Numbered from the stretch's first letter, positions 19,423-29,764 are shown. The stretch: 64,000 nucleotides of DNA from Nitrosomonadaceae bacterium (GCA_002721545.1 PBKR01000031.1:1-64000), one strand, 5' to 3'. A program made the numbers and translations. The notes: a model not told the origin generated them from the sequence alone.

Positions 19423-21180
19423 ATGACCCCACGAAAGCATACTAGCTTTAAATCTCATTTTGAAGACCTGCTACGCCATGCGTTATGCACATTTTCAACC
19501 TCAGATTTAAATATTAATATAGAGTTTACACGCACAAAACAAGCTAGTCATGGCGATTATTCCTGTAATCTGGCAATGCAATTAGCTAAGCCGCTACGTA
19601 GAAACCCACGTGACATTGCAGCAATATTAATAAAAGAAATGCCTCCATCACCTCATCTTGAAAAAATTGAAGTTGCGGGAAATGGATTTATTAATATATT
19701 TCTCAAAACAACCTCCAAACAAGAGTTTCTTCACACTGTATTGCAAAGTGGCAAAGAATTTGGCCACAGAACCATTGGCAACGATAAAAAAGTTCAAGTT
19801 GAATTTGTTTCAGCAAACCCGACCGGTCCATTACATGTTGGCCATGGACGTGGAGCGGCATTTGGCGCAAGCCTATCTAATATACTTACCGCAGTAGGCT
19901 ATGCAGTATCATGCGAGTACTATGTGAACGATGCAGGAAGGCAAATGGATATTCTCGCAGCTTCTGTTTGGCTTCGCTATCTAGAATTAAACGGGGAAAA
20001 AATATACTTTCCAAGTAATGCCTACCAGGGAGAATATATCCGTAATATGGCTGAGGCAATATATAAGAAGCATAAAAATTATTATGTACGAAAATATCAT
20101 ATGCCCACACCAAACATTTCCACTAAGACCAATGAAGAAGAAAATAGCTCTGAAATATTACTTGACCAATTAATATCGGAAGCTAAAAATAGTCTGGGGG
20201 AAGACTATATATATATTCATAATTTTGCCTTAACTGAACAACTAGCTGATTGCCGTAATGATTTAATGGAATTCGGGGTCGTTTTCGACACATGGTTTTC
20301 AGAACAGTCTTTGCATAAAAATGGAGAAATAGCTCAAGCAATTAATTTGCTTAGAAAAAAAAATCTTCTATATCTAAAAGATGGTGCCACATGGTTCCGA
20401 TCAACTAATTTTGGAGATGAAAAAGACCGAGTTGTAGAACGTGAGAATGGTCAATTTACATACTTTGCTTCTGATATTGCATATCATATCAATAAATTTA
20501 AGCGTGGATTTGAACGAATAATAAATGTGTGGGGGGCCGATCATCACGGCTATATTCCAAGGGTAAAAGGAGCTATACGAGCATTAAAACTTAACCCAAC
20601 AAAACTTGAAATAGCACTAGTACAATTTGCAATTCTTTATCGTGATGGCATTAAAATTCCTATGTCTACTCGCTCAGGAGAATTTATAACATTACGAGAA
20701 TTACGTAAAGAAGTGGGCAATGATGCTGCACGATTCTTTTATTTGTTACGTAAAAGCGACCAACACTTAGATTTTGATTTAAATCTAGCAAAATCACAAA
20801 AAAATGATAACCCAGTATACTATATACAATATGCACATGCTCGAGTGTGCAGTGTTATGAAACAATGGGGTGAAGACCCTATGCTTCTTGCCACTGCAGA
20901 TGCCTGTCAGCTATCAAATGCTGTAGAATTATCACTATTACAAAAACTAATTGACTACCCTGAAATAGTGACAACTGCAGCAAGAGATCTTTCTCCACAC
21001 TTGGTTGCATTCTATCTTAGGGAGCTAGCGGCTGAATTTCATAGTTACTATAATTCTTCCCGTTTTCTTGTAGCAGAAATATCAGTTCGGCATGCTCGAT
21101 TGGCACTAATTGCTTCTATACGACAAGTACTAGCCAATGGATTAAATCTCTTAGGTGTAAAAGCACCTGATAAAATGTAG
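19423..21180 (+). CDS. argS: Arginyl-tRNA synthetase
   Basis: Class I synthetase that charges tRNA(Arg). In the 585-residue protein the N-terminal tRNA-binding Add-1 domain (about 1-110) is followed by the Rossmann catalytic core. The HIGH motif appears as HVGH (138-141) in ANPTGPLHVGHGRG, and the degenerate second signature is IPMSTRSGEF near 415. The C-terminal DALR anticodon-binding domain begins near 460. First of a run with a SPOR protein and dsbA, as in other betaproteobacteria. The start ATG has no strong ribosome binding site. Confidence 0.97.
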   Translation: MTPRKHTSFKSHFEDLLRHALCTFSTSDLNINIEFTRTKQASHGDYSCNLAMQLAKPLRRNPRDIAAILIKEMPPSPHLEKIEVAGNGFINIFLKTTSKQEFLHTVLQSGKEFGHRTIGNDKKVQVEFVSANPTGPLHVGHGRGAAFGASLSNILTAVGYAVSCEYYVNDAGRQMDILAASVWLRYLELNGEKIYFPSNAYQGEYIRNMAEAIYKKHKNYYVRKYHMPTPNISTKTNEEENSSEILLDQLISEAKNSLGEDYIYIHNFALTEQLADCRNDLMEFGVVFDTWFSEQSLHKNGEIAQAINLLRKKNLLYLKDGATWFRSTNFGDEKDRVVERENGQFTYFASDIAYHINKFKRGFERIINVWGADHHGYIPRVKGAIRALKLNPTKLEIALVQFAILYRDGIKIPMSTRSGEFITLRELRKEVGNDAARFFYLLRKSDQHLDFDLNLAKSQKNDNPVYYIQYAHARVCSVMKQWGEDPMLLATADACQLSNAVELSLLQKLIDYPEIVTTAARDLSPHLVAFYLRELAAEFHSYYNSSRFLVAEISVRHARLALIASIRQVLANGLNLLGVKAPDKM

Positions 21181-21205
21181 AAAATTAATTCTAATAAAAA
21201 ATTTT

Positions 21206-21820
21206 ATGAGCCGAGACTACAAATCCTTATCAAAATCTAAATCTAAATCTAGCAAGAAAGGTTCCTCTCTTTTTTTAGGGCTATTTTTAGGTTATATATT
21301 AGGGCTAATTAGCGCTATCGGTGTATGGCTATATATACATCAAGCACCAAGCCCATTTATCCAAAATGATAAGCCTATAATTAATACAAAAATAAACCCA
21401 TCTATAAATAAGAGTCAGCCTTTAAAAGAAAGAAAGACATCAGATAGCAAGAACAATGAGATTGAGGATGCGAATAAAAAGCCGCGATTTGAATTCTACG
21501 AAATGCTTCCAAATAATGAAGAATCAGTTACCGAAGAACAATTCCAAAAAGCTGTAAAGCAACCCTCCCTTAAAGATAAATATTATCTTCAAGTAGGGTC
21601 GTTCCAAGACACAGGGGAAGCTGAAAATCTTAAGGCGAAAATTGCTATGCTAGGAATGGAAGCATATGTTCAGCCAGCTGATTTATCTGAAAAGGGCATG
21701 TGGCACAGGGTCAGAATAGGGCCCTTTACAAAGACTGAAGAAATTAGCAAAGCCAGAGCATCTCTGCTGCTAAACGACATTAAAGCTGACCTTATTAAGA
21801 TTAGAATAGAAAATCAATAA
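21206..21820 (+). CDS. SPOR domain-containing inner-membrane protein (FtsN/DedD-like)
   Basis: A bitopic protein of 204 residues: a basic Ser/Lys-rich cytoplasmic N-terminus (1-21), one membrane helix (about 22-45), a charged low-complexity periplasmic linker (about 50-120) and a C-terminal SPOR domain (about 124-200) beginning YYLQVGSFQD and including RVRIGPFTK. SPOR domains bind septal glycan denuded of stem peptides, so a role in cell division is likely. The layout resembles FtsN, but sequence alone does not separate FtsN from other SPOR proteins. 25 bases after argS. Confidence 0.88.
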   Translation: MSRDYKSLSKSKSKSSKKGSSLFLGLFLGYILGLISAIGVWLYIHQAPSPFIQNDKPIINTKINPSINKSQPLKERKTSDSKNNEIEDANKKPRFEFYEMLPNNEESVTEEQFQKAVKQPSLKDKYYLQVGSFQDTGEAENLKAKIAMLGMEAYVQPADLSEKGMWHRVRIGPFTKTEEISKARASLLLNDIKADLIKIRIENQ

Positions 21821-21878
21821 ATTATTCTATCCTAAAAATTAACAAGATAAAAATTATAAAACTTGTTCAGAGGAAAAA

Positions 21879-22535
21879 ATGAACTCTACTATGAAATTCA
21901 TCACTATCCTATCTTTGTTTCTTAGTCTTTCAATTACTATTATTTTAGATGCCCATGCAGAAATAACAAAAGGACGTGACTATGCTATGCTGCTTAATCC
22001 TCAACCTACCACAAGTGGGGACAAAATTGAAGTTCTAGAATTCTTTTGGTATGGCTGCCCAAGTTGTTACAAACTACACCCCCAAATTAGAAGCTGGCAA
22101 AAAAGAATACCTAAGGATGTAAGCCTTAAATACATCCCAACAATTTTTCGTAAGAGCTGGATCCCTGGGGCGAAAACTTTTTATACATTGGAAATTCTAG
22201 GTAAAATAAATAAATTACACGATAAAATTTATGATGCTATTCATATAGAGAAAATTGACCTTACTAAAGAAGAGATTCTATTTAATTGGCTTGAAGAGCA
22301 CGGAATAAACCGTAAAAAATTTATAAGCATTTACAATTCTTTTTCTATTGCAAACAAATCATCACAATCTTCACAGATGCCTAGAAAATATGGCTTAAAA
22401 GGCGTTCCATCATTAGTTATAGACGGCAGATACCTCATTAGCGGAAGGATGGGCGGCACACCACAAGATACTATTAGAACGCTAGATAAATTAATCAATA
22501 AAATACGCAAAGAAAAACAAAAGCCCAATTTATAA
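21879..22535 (+). CDS. dsbA: Thiol:disulfide interchange protein DsbA-like
   Basis: Periplasmic oxidoreductase that introduces disulfides into exported proteins. The 218-residue precursor has a signal peptide (about 1-27, cleavage near AHA-E). The thioredoxin fold contains the active site FFWYGCPSC (Cys60, Cys63), a helical insertion, and the cis-Pro segment GVPSLVIDG. The CPSC active site differs from the CPHC of E. coli DsbA, and the His to Ser change is expected to alter redox potential. AGAGGA gives a good ribosome binding site. Gene order argS-SPOR-dsbA-SDR is common in the group. Confidence 0.92.
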   Translation: MNSTMKFITILSLFLSLSITIILDAHAEITKGRDYAMLLNPQPTTSGDKIEVLEFFWYGCPSCYKLHPQIRSWQKRIPKDVSLKYIPTIFRKSWIPGAKTFYTLEILGKINKLHDKIYDAIHIEKIDLTKEEILFNWLEEHGINRKKFISIYNSFSIANKSSQSSQMPRKYGLKGVPSLVIDGRYLISGRMGGTPQDTIRTLDKLINKIRKEKQKPNL

Positions 22536-22561
22536 TATTTCCTTTAATAAAAATTCTTTCT

Positions 22562-23320
22562 ATGCCATTAAAAGTCATAATAACTGGAGCCTCTAGTGGG
22601 CTAGGAAAGGCGTTAGCTAAACACTATGCATCATTAGGAGCAAATCTCGGACTGATAGCAAGAAATAAAATCTCTTTAGAGGATCTAACCAAAGAATTAG
22701 ACACTGATGCCACCTTCTATGATATTGATGTTCGTGATGCAGAATCTATGCGATCTGCAGCAAATGATTTCATGAAGCGCTACGGATGCCCAGATATTGT
22801 GATAGCCAATGCTGGAATTAGCCAAGGAACGCTAACAGAGTATATTGAAGATAGTAAAATATTCGAATCAATTTTATCAACCAATATCACTGGTGTAGTA
22901 AATAGCTTTCAACCATTTGTAACTGTCATGAGAGCACAAAATAAAGGGAGTTTAGTAGGAATTTCAAGTGTAGCAAGTTATCGTGGATTGCCAGGAGGGG
23001 GCGCTTATTCAGCATCTAAAGCTGCTGTAAACTTATACCTTGAAAGTTTACGCGTTGAAATGCATGGAAGTGAAATTTCTGTAATAACAATCTGTCCTGG
23101 CTACATTGTGACGCCAATGACAGAAAATAATCCATTCCAAATGCCATTTATTATGACAGCAGAAGTTGCTGCTAAAAAGATTGGGTATATTATAAATCAT
23201 AAAAAATTATTCTCTGTAATTCCCTGGCAAATGGCAATTGTTGCACGCATTCTAAAATTACTTCCTAATTGCATTTACGATCTCCTATTTAGTATCATGC
23301 CTCGCAAACCTAGAAAATAA
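22562..23320 (+). CDS. Short-chain dehydrogenase/reductase
   Basis: A classical SDR of 252 residues with the nucleotide-binding TGASSGLG (8-15), NAG at 83-85, a catalytic Ser in GISSVAS near 135, Tyr149 and Lys153 in YSASK, and PG near 182. The substrate is not predictable. The hydrophobic C-terminal segment (about 215-245) suggests membrane association. It lies 26 bases after dsbA. Close relatives are annotated only as SDR family oxidoreductases. Confidence 0.9.
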   Translation: MPLKVIITGASSGLGKALAKHYASLGANLGLIARNKISLEDLTKELDTDATFYDIDVRDAESMRSAANDFMKRYGCPDIVIANAGISQGTLTEYIEDSKIFESILSTNITGVVNSFQPFVTVMRAQNKGSLVGISSVASYRGLPGGGAYSASKAAVNLYLESLRVEMHGSEISVITICPGYIVTPMTENNPFQMPFIMTAEVAAKKIGYIINHKKLFSVIPWQMAIVARILKLLPNCIYDLLFSIMPRKPRK

Positions 23321-23348
23321 CTAAATCTAATATAGATAACTTTCTAAA

Positions 23349-23846
23349 ATGAAAATTAATACTAAAGAAAAAGTACTTTTTGGGGCGGGTTGTTTCTGGT
23401 CTGTAGAAGCTTCTCTCAGTAAAATCCCAGGTGTTAATAAAACGATCTGTGGTTATTCTGGCGGTCATACCAAAAACCCCACATATAATGATATTTGCAC
23501 AGGAAAAACTGGTCATGCTGAAGTTGTACAGGTTGAATATGATCCCTCACAGATTACTTATAATGCATTACTGACTTCATTTTGGAAGTGTCATAATCCA
23601 ACCACTCTAAATCAACAAGGGCCAGATATAGGATCACAATATCGCTCAGCAATATTTTATTACACGCAGCAACAGCAGATTATAGCGAATTCTTCCAAAA
23701 TAGAATTACAGTCAAGAAAATACCCTGATGAACCTATCGTAACAGAAATACTACCTGCTACTAAATTCTATCGCGCAGAAGAATACCATCAAAAATACTT
23801 TGAGAAACACGATCTCATAAATACCTATAATCCTAATAGCCAATAG
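23349..23846 (+). CDS. msrA: Peptide methionine-S-sulfoxide reductase MsrA
   Basis: Repairs the S-epimer of methionine sulfoxide in oxidised proteins. The compact 165-residue form has the catalytic Cys15 in GAGCFWSVE, GYSGGHTKNPTY and the GSQYRSAIFY region. The C-terminal extension carrying the recycling cysteines of E. coli MsrA is absent, so resolution must use another cysteine or an external reductant. Convergent with cca, with only 17 bases between the stops and no hairpin there. Confidence 0.96.
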   Translation: MKINTKEKVLFGAGCFWSVEASLSKIPGVNKTICGYSGGHTKNPTYNDICTGKTGHAEVVQVEYDPSQITYNALLTSFWKCHNPTTLNQQGPDIGSQYRSAIFYYTQQQQIIANSSKIELQSRKYPDEPIVTEILPATKFYRAEEYHQKYFEKHDLINTYNPNSQ

Positions 23847-23863
23847 CAACCAATCCTATTCAT

Positions 23864-25144
23864 TTATAAAATAGAAGATCTAATTAAATACTCTTTAATC
23901 TCCTCGATACGCGCTTCTCTAATTTTGACATTAATGGAATTTGATAAACGAGCAGGATCAGATACGATTCGGACAAGACTAGCTGCTATCGCTCCGCAAT
24001 CAACTTTATTCGTTACATTAAATGCTTCTAGTAACCATGCTGCCTGCGGATAAGGCTTATCAATGTTGCCAGACCGTACATGAAAATCACATTCACAAGC
24101 ATGAATAAACTCTTCGAAACGTTCAGGCTTACGATAGGCATCTAATGCTAACAAAATATCTACTATAGTTACTGGATCTAACTCTGTTATACGATGCACA
24201 TTACCATAAAAACGTGCCACCAATATTGCAAGATCACGGATGCTCTTAGGGGCCCTAATACGCTTACATAGATCCTTAATTAATTTGATGCTGTGCTCCT
24301 CATGCCCAGAATGGATTGGCCACAAATCCTTTGGTGTGACACCCTTACCAAGATCATGAGTAAGAGCAGCGAAACGTACTGACAAGGAATAGTTCTTTGT
24401 AGCAGCATAGTCAATAACCTGCATTATATGCTCCCCAGTATCAATCTCAGAATGCCATTTTTCAAGTTGAGGAATTCCAAATAATGCGTCTACTTCTGGC
24501 ATCATTTTTTCCAAGGCACCACATTCCTGTAACACAGAAAATAAGCGAGAAGGTTTATTTTCCATAAGCCCTCGAGAAATCTCCTGCCACACTCTTTCCG
24601 GCACCAAATAATCAACCTCACCATTACTCACCATTTCACGCATTAATATAAGAGTCTCTGGTGCAACACAAAAACCAAATCTTGCAGAAAAACGTGCTGT
24701 CCGTAATATACGCACTGGGTCTTCAGAAAACGCGGGCGATACATGCCGTAATATGCCAGATTTAAGATCTCCTACACCATTAAATGGATCAATAATTTTT
24801 CCATGCTTATCTTTTGCTATAGCATTTATGGTGAGATCTCTTCGTGCTAAATCTTCCTTTAGTGTAACTTGAGGAGCTACATGAATTTTAAATCCCTTAT
24901 ATCCACGCGCCACCTTCCTTTCAGTTCTTGCCAACGCATATTCGTTATGGCTTTCTGGATGAAGATAAACTGGGAAATCTTTTCCCACCAAACTATATCC
25001 AAGTTTCTCCATTTCTTCTGGAGTTGAACCGACAACTACATAATCATTATCTTTAGCAGGAAGCTGTAAAAGCTCATCACGTACTGAACCCCCAACCAAA
25101 TAAATTTTCAATGAAGAGCTAATCTTATCGCCCCGCTCTGTCAC
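23864..25144 (-). CDS. cca: CCA-adding enzyme (multifunctional, with HD domain)
   Basis: Adds or repairs the CCA 3' end of tRNAs. The 426-residue bacterial class II nucleotidyltransferase has YLVGGSVRDELLQLPAKDND near the N-terminus, with the catalytic DxD in KDND. The flexible-loop region RRDLTINAIA and the ARFGFC motif follow. A C-terminal HD phosphohydrolase domain (LTHDLGKG) is as in the E. coli multifunctional enzyme. The start lies inside the 3' end of the upstream gene (20-base overlap), so the two are coupled. Confidence 0.95.
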   Translation of the reverse strand: MTERGDKISSSLKIYLVGGSVRDELLQLPAKDNDYVVVGSTPEEMEKLGYSLVGKDFPVYLHPESHNEYALARTERKVARGYKGFKIHVAPQVTLKEDLARRDLTINAIAKDKHGKIIDPFNGVGDLKSGILRHVSPAFSEDPVRILRTARFSARFGFCVAPETLILMREMVSNGEVDYLVPERVWQEISRGLMENKPSRLFSVLQECGALEKMMPEVDALFGIPQLEKWHSEIDTGEHIMQVIDYAATKNYSLSVRFAALTHDLGKGVTPKDLWPIHSGHEEHSIKLIKDLCKRIRAPKSIRDLAILVARFYGNVHRITELDPVTIVDILLALDAYRKPERFEEFIHACECDFHVRSGNIDKPYPQAAWLLEAFNVTNKVDCGAIAASLVRIVSDPARLSNSINVKIREARIEEIKEYLIRSSIL

Positions 25145-26066
25145 GAAAACCTATATACCGATCACGTGGCGTATTAGGTGCCAAGTATTGAGGTGCCACT
25201 TCTTCTAATTCTGTAGGCTGAATTCCAAACTTTTTCATCAAATTATTCTCATTCTTACAGTGACATATACTGTCAGTCTTCATTGAAAGATAATTATCAC
25301 GCGTCATAAGCTTACCTGGCAAAATTTCCAAACATGCTGCTTGTAAATAGGATAGCCAGTCATTCAGTCCAATAATGCTAAGTTTATGCTTAGTTATATT
25401 TGATACATATTCTACGATTTGTCTCAAAGAATAGATTTTTGGTCCACATAAATCATAACTTTGACCAAAAGTAGCGGAGATAGAAAGGCTTGCTATAATT
25501 ACTTCTGCTATATCTCCTATAAATACTGGTTGAAATTTTGCATTAGGTGATCCAAGTGGCAATACAGGCAGCCTTTTTATCAAATTAGCAAATAAATTTA
25601 GGAAAGAGTCACCTGGTCCAAAAATTACAGATGGTCTAAAAATAGTCATTTCCAAATTTGACTCTATTATAATTTTTTCACCTTCTCCCTTGGACCGTAG
25701 ATAAGCACTTGTACCGTCAGTACTGGCATGTAAAGCACTAACATGTAGTATACGAGACACATCATTTTGCACACATGCCGCCACAATTTTTCTGGGTAAC
25801 TCAACATGAGTCAAAACAAAATCTCCATCCAGAATGCCAACTAAATTAATAACTGCATCTATCCCAACTAACGATTGACTAAGCTCTCTGGGATCATGAA
25901 TATTCGTTTCCACCACTTCAATAGTTGGCAATACGAAAAGTGATTTAGCATTTTCACGGCGACGAGTCAGAATACGCACCTTGATTCCTTGTGCATATAA
26001 CAAATGCGCAATATGCTGCCCCACAAACCCACTGCCACCAATAATACAAACATTTTTAATTCTCAT
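25125..26066 (-). CDS. NDUFA9-like NAD(P)-binding protein (atypical SDR)
   Basis: The 313-residue protein has a Rossmann start, VCIIGGSGFVGQHIAHLLY. It then has NLVGILDG, HVSALHAS, YLRSKGEGE and FRPSVIFGPGDSF, the pattern of the complex I NDUFA9-like atypical SDR family. In bacteria these proteins are of uncertain role; members occur near cca and slt in several betaproteobacteria. The Tyr-x-x-x-Lys pair is present in YLRSK, but typical catalysis is doubtful. Overlaps cca by 20 bases. Confidence 0.85.
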   Translation of the reverse strand: MRIKNVCIIGGSGFVGQHIAHLLYAQGIKVRILTRRRENAKSLFVLPTIEVVETNIHDPRELSQSLVGIDAVINLVGILDGDFVLTHVELPRKIVAACVQNDVSRILHVSALHASTDGTSAYLRSKGEGEKIIIESNLEMTIFRPSVIFGPGDSFLNLFANLIKRLPVLPLGSPNAKFQPVFIGDIAEVIIASLSISATFGQSYDLCGPKIYSLRQIVEYVSNITKHKLSIIGLNDWLSYLQAACLEILPGKLMTRDNYLSMKTDSICHCKNENNLMKKFGIQPTELEEVAPQYLAPNTPRDRYIGFRDRAGR

Positions 26067-26085
26067 TACAATATTTTACTCACCC

Positions 26086-28035
26086 TTATATTTTTTTTTG
26101 CTTACTTAACCTAGGCGCAATTGTACCTAGCCTATCTTTCAAACTTCGCGATTTATGTCTAAAGATGCTGGCATAGTACATAGAATTACTCATAACTTTT
26201 TTTACATAATTACGTGTTTCTTTAAAAGGAATAGTTTCTATATAAATTGCGCCTTCTAATGATCTATCACTCTGCCATTTCTTTGCTCTACTAGGCCCAG
26301 CATTGTAAGCTGCTGATGCTAATACTGACTGATTATCAAATAAAGTGAGTATGTATTCAAGATAATATGTGCCTAGCATTAAATTTGTATCCACACGGGA
26401 GACAAGCCTTCTACGGTAATTACGCATACCTAATTTTTTTGCTGTCCACTTTGCAGTAGCCGGCATTAGCTGCATCAGCCCAATTGCACCAGCCCCAGAC
26501 TTGGCTTTTTCAACAAATCTACTTTCCTGCCGAATTAAACCATAAATCAAAGCTTCATCAATATTTCTTTTATTCAAATATTTTTTAACTGCAGCCCGAT
26601 GAGGGGTAAGATAACGTAAATTAAAATCATGAAGCCCTATAGTCTTATTAGCTGTATTAATTGCTATGTCATAGAAATTATTTCGACGCGCTATTTCAGA
26701 TACAGCCAACAAACGCTTATCATTAAACCCACGTATTGCCCATATCCACTCTCGTGTAGCCTCAATTCTAAAGTTAAGACGATAAAGTGCAAGTGTTCTC
26801 TGGATTCCAGGCAATTTCTGAATAGCTATAATTTCTTCTTCACCAATTTTATACGTTTGAGGAAGAGCCCCACTAACAATTCCCAACTCCTCTCCTGCCA
26901 GCTGCCCATAAAAATGGTGCCCTCTACTCAATGATAAGAAAATAACCCGAGCTTCTTCTAGTCCCCCTTGTTCCTTTAAAGCACGTGCCTTCCAATATCT
27001 CCACGCTGCAGTCTTTTGTTCTAATATAGACATAGCATTAATACTTTCTAACACTACACTCCAATCTTTAACACGTAGTGCAGCACGCGTTCTCCATCTT
27101 AGTTGCTTATCTGAGAATAAAACTGGGATACTACCGTTAGCAGCCTCCATAAACCAAGTAAGTGCACGCGAATCATGCTTATATGCGGCTCTAGTTGCCA
27201 GCTTTGCCTTAAAGTATGATTGATCTTTTTGTGAAAATTGTTTCCGTATCTTGGGCCAAAATTTATAAGCCCGATTTAAATCTTTACGAAGTAAGCGCAA
27301 CATTGCAAATAAAGCGACTTCACGATCAGCACGTGTTTTAATTTTCTGCCCATACTTACCTAAATAACGTAATGGATTTTTATTAGCAGCATTCAATCTG
27401 CGCTCATTTAAAGCATATTTCTTTGAAAGATATTGATTGCTTTTTTTTATAACATCAATTCTCCCTGTCTCAAGTACGATACGTATTCTTTTCCATACAT
27501 CTTCTTCAGTCAGAATTTTAATTGCCACAAGATAATCAAATAAAGTTATACAGCTTTCTGGTAAGTCTTTCCTATGAAGCCACAATGACAATGCATCATT
27601 TAACACATCGTTATCACTTATATAGAATCTTTGCCGTAATGAATAACAACTAATCTCACTATCTTCTTTAATAAGAGCTGGAAATTCCTTGGCAAATAAT
27701 TCCCACTGCTCTGTTTCCCCAAGAATCTTTAGCCATTCACTACGTATCTTGTCTGCAAGAAGGCTGCCTTGATATCGGACAAGAAAATCTCTAATCCTAG
27801 CGATATCTATTTCTATTTTTTTATCTAATTTTGCCTTATCTAAACTTAGCTGAAGCTGATAATAATCCACATACGACTCTAGTATATGGCCTTTTATATT
27901 TGAAAAATTCATAGCTAATAGCTTAGAATCTCCCGCCTGAAATGCTTTCCGTGCTGCGATAAAATCTTGATCCTGACTGGCAAGAACTATACCAGCGTAA
28001 TTAAGAAATAATAATATAAGAAAAATATTTCTCAT
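26086..28035 (-). CDS. slt: Soluble lytic murein transglycosylase
   Basis: Periplasmic enzyme that cleaves glycan strands with formation of 1,6-anhydromuropeptides. I chose the ATG at 28035 because it gives a clean signal peptide (MRNIFLILLFLNYAGIVLAS, about 20 residues). The first ATG of the frame, at 28077, adds 14 residues ahead of it. A long alpha-superhelical U-domain (about 30-470) precedes the SLT catalytic domain with the Glu of IRQESRF, GAIGLMQLMPATA and ASAAYNAGPSRAKKW, all typical of Slt70. About 649 residues. Separated by 19 bases from the NDUFA9-like gene downstream. Confidence 0.94.
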   Translation of the reverse strand: MRNIFLILLFLNYAGIVLASQDQDFIAARKAFQAGDSKLLAMNFSNIKGHILESYVDYYQLQLSLDKAKLDKKIEIDIARIRDFLVRYQGSLLADKIRSEWLKILGETEQWELFAKEFPALIKEDSEISCYSLRQRFYISDNDVLNDALSLWLHRKDLPESCITLFDYLVAIKILTEEDVWKRIRIVLETGRIDVIKKSNQYLSKKYALNERRLNAANKNPLRYLGKYGQKIKTRADREVALFAMLRLLRKDLNRAYKFWPKIRKQFSQKDQSYFKAKLATRAAYKHDSRALTWFMEAANGSIPVLFSDKQLRWRTRAALRVKDWSVVLESINAMSILEQKTAAWRYWKARALKEQGGLEEARVIFLSLSRGHHFYGQLAGEELGIVSGALPQTYKIGEEEIIAIQKLPGIQRTLALYRLNFRIEATREWIWAIRGFNDKRLLAVSEIARRNNFYDIAINTANKTIGLHDFNLRYLTPHRAAVKKYLNKRNIDEALIYGLIRQESRFVEKAKSGAGAIGLMQLMPATAKWTAKKLGMRNYRRRLVSRVDTNLMLGTYYLEYILTLFDNQSVLASAAYNAGPSRAKKWQSDRSLEGAIYIETIPFKETRNYVKKVMSNSMYYASIFRHKSRSLKDRLGTIAPRLSKQKKI

Positions 28036-28300
28036 TAACCCAATCCCATATCTGGAAATATGATTTTGATCCCACATGGAACATACAATAGACTAACCCT
28101 AAACATAATCTCACTAATTACGTTATAAATTACAAGCCGCATACTTGAAAGGATTAGATCCTTATCTTTGATAAAGTTACTTTATACCATTATCAAGAAA
28201 AAGATTTCGCCATAACAACATTGAAAATGACAGATTTAAGCCTTCCATTTTACATAAATATAAATGAAAGAAAGATATCTATTATCTAGTTGAATGATAC

Positions 28301-29644
28301 TTAGACCACACCCTGACCAAGCATTGCCTCTGCTACTTTAACAAAGCCTGCTATATTTGCTCCATCGACATAATTAATACTTCTATCTTTTCGTTTGCCG
28401 TATTGAATACAAGAACCATGAATAGCTTTCATGATCTCTAGTAAACGAGCATCAACCTCATCACTTGACCAAGAAAGGCGCATAGCGTTCTGACTCATCT
28501 CCAAGCCAGAGGTAGCTACCCCACCAGCATTACTAGCCTTCCCTGGGGCAAACAGAACTCCGCCCTTATCAAAAAGCTTTACAGCCCCTGCCGTAGAAGG
28601 CATATTTGCTCCCTCAGCGACACAAAACACACCATTTTTTATCAAATTTGTAGCATCCTCCTCATCTAACTCATTTTGCGTTGCACAAGGTAACGCAACA
28701 TCAACCGGAACATTCCAAGGCCGCACATTAGATATAAATTTAGCCTTAATTTTCTCAGCGTAATCACTAACCCGACCCCTTAAATTATTTTTAACATCTT
28801 TTAATATCGCAAGCTTCTCCATTGTAAAACCATCTTCATCAACAACCGTACCACTTGAATCAGAAACTGTAACAACCTTTGCACCTAACATCATCGCTTT
28901 TTCAACAGAGTATTGAGCAACATTACCTGAGCCTGAAACAGAAACTCTTAGACCATCAAGCGAACGACCAGTATGTTTTAGCATTTCCTCAGCAAAATAT
29001 ACTGTTCCATATCCAGTAGCTTCTGAGCGAATCAACGAGCCCCCAAAACTTAACCCCTTACCTGTAAAAACAGAGTCAGATCGATTAGAAAGTTTTTTCA
29101 CCATCCCAGCCATAAAACCTACCTCTCTACCACCTACACCAATGTCCCCAGCCGGTATATCTGTATCAGAGCCAATATGACGAAATAATTCACTTACATA
29201 AGCTTGACAAAAACGCATTACTTCCCCTGGACTTTTTCCTTTTGGATCAAAATCTGCCCCACCTTTTCCGCCACCCATAGGCAAAGTAGTTAAAGCATTC
29301 TTAAAGGTCTGTTCAAAAGCTAAAAATTTCAAAATTGAAAGATTTACAGACGGATGAAACCTTGTCCCTCCTTTATACGGGCCAATTGAAGAATTATGTT
29401 GTATCCTATAACCACGGTTTACTCTCACTTCATTTTGATCGTTCACCCAAGACACACGAAAAATAACCACTCTCTCTGGTTCAACAAGACGTTCTAGAAG
29501 ACCATGATCAGCATAGCTAGGATTCTTTACAATAAAAGGCCATATGCTCTCCATAACTTCATCAACTGCCTGCTGATATTCAGGCTGCTGTGGATTATGT
29601 TTGGCTATATAAGCACAGAATTCCTGAAAACTTTTGTATCTCAT
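28301..29644 (-). CDS. gdhA: NADP-type glutamate dehydrogenase
   Basis: Catalyses reductive amination of 2-oxoglutarate with ammonium. The 447-residue hexameric type has MGGGKGGADFDPKGKS (catalytic Lys region) near 125, PAGDIGVGGREVGFM near 165 and the nucleotide-binding VSGSGNVAQYSVEKA near 240. The length and the Ser-rich coenzyme loop (TVSDSSG) suit NADPH preference, though this is inference. It is flanked by gaps of 223 and 120 bases, so it is probably monocistronic; I see no clear operator. Confidence 0.95.
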   Translation of the reverse strand: MRYKSFQEFCAYIAKHNPQQPEYQQAVDEVMESIWPFIVKNPSYADHGLLERLVEPERVVIFRVSWVNDQNEVRVNRGYRIQHNSSIGPYKGGTRFHPSVNLSILKFLAFEQTFKNALTTLPMGGGKGGADFDPKGKSPGEVMRFCQAYVSELFRHIGSDTDIPAGDIGVGGREVGFMAGMVKKLSNRSDSVFTGKGLSFGGSLIRSEATGYGTVYFAEEMLKHTGRSLDGLRVSVSGSGNVAQYSVEKAMMLGAKVVTVSDSSGTVVDEDGFTMEKLAILKDVKNNLRGRVSDYAEKIKAKFISNVRPWNVPVDVALPCATQNELDEEDATNLIKNGVFCVAEGANMPSTAGAVKLFDKGGVLFAPGKASNAGGVATSGLEMSQNAMRLSWSSDEVDARLLEIMKAIHGSCIQYGKRKDRSINYVDGANIAGFVKVAEAMLGQGVV

Positions 29645-29764
29645 CTCAACTCCCCTCTAATAACAATTATCCCGATATTACTATATTGCAAAAATAATTA
29701 AAGGCTCATATATAATTTTATCTGACTATAAGCTAGCTATCCGTATAAATTATAATTATTCTAC

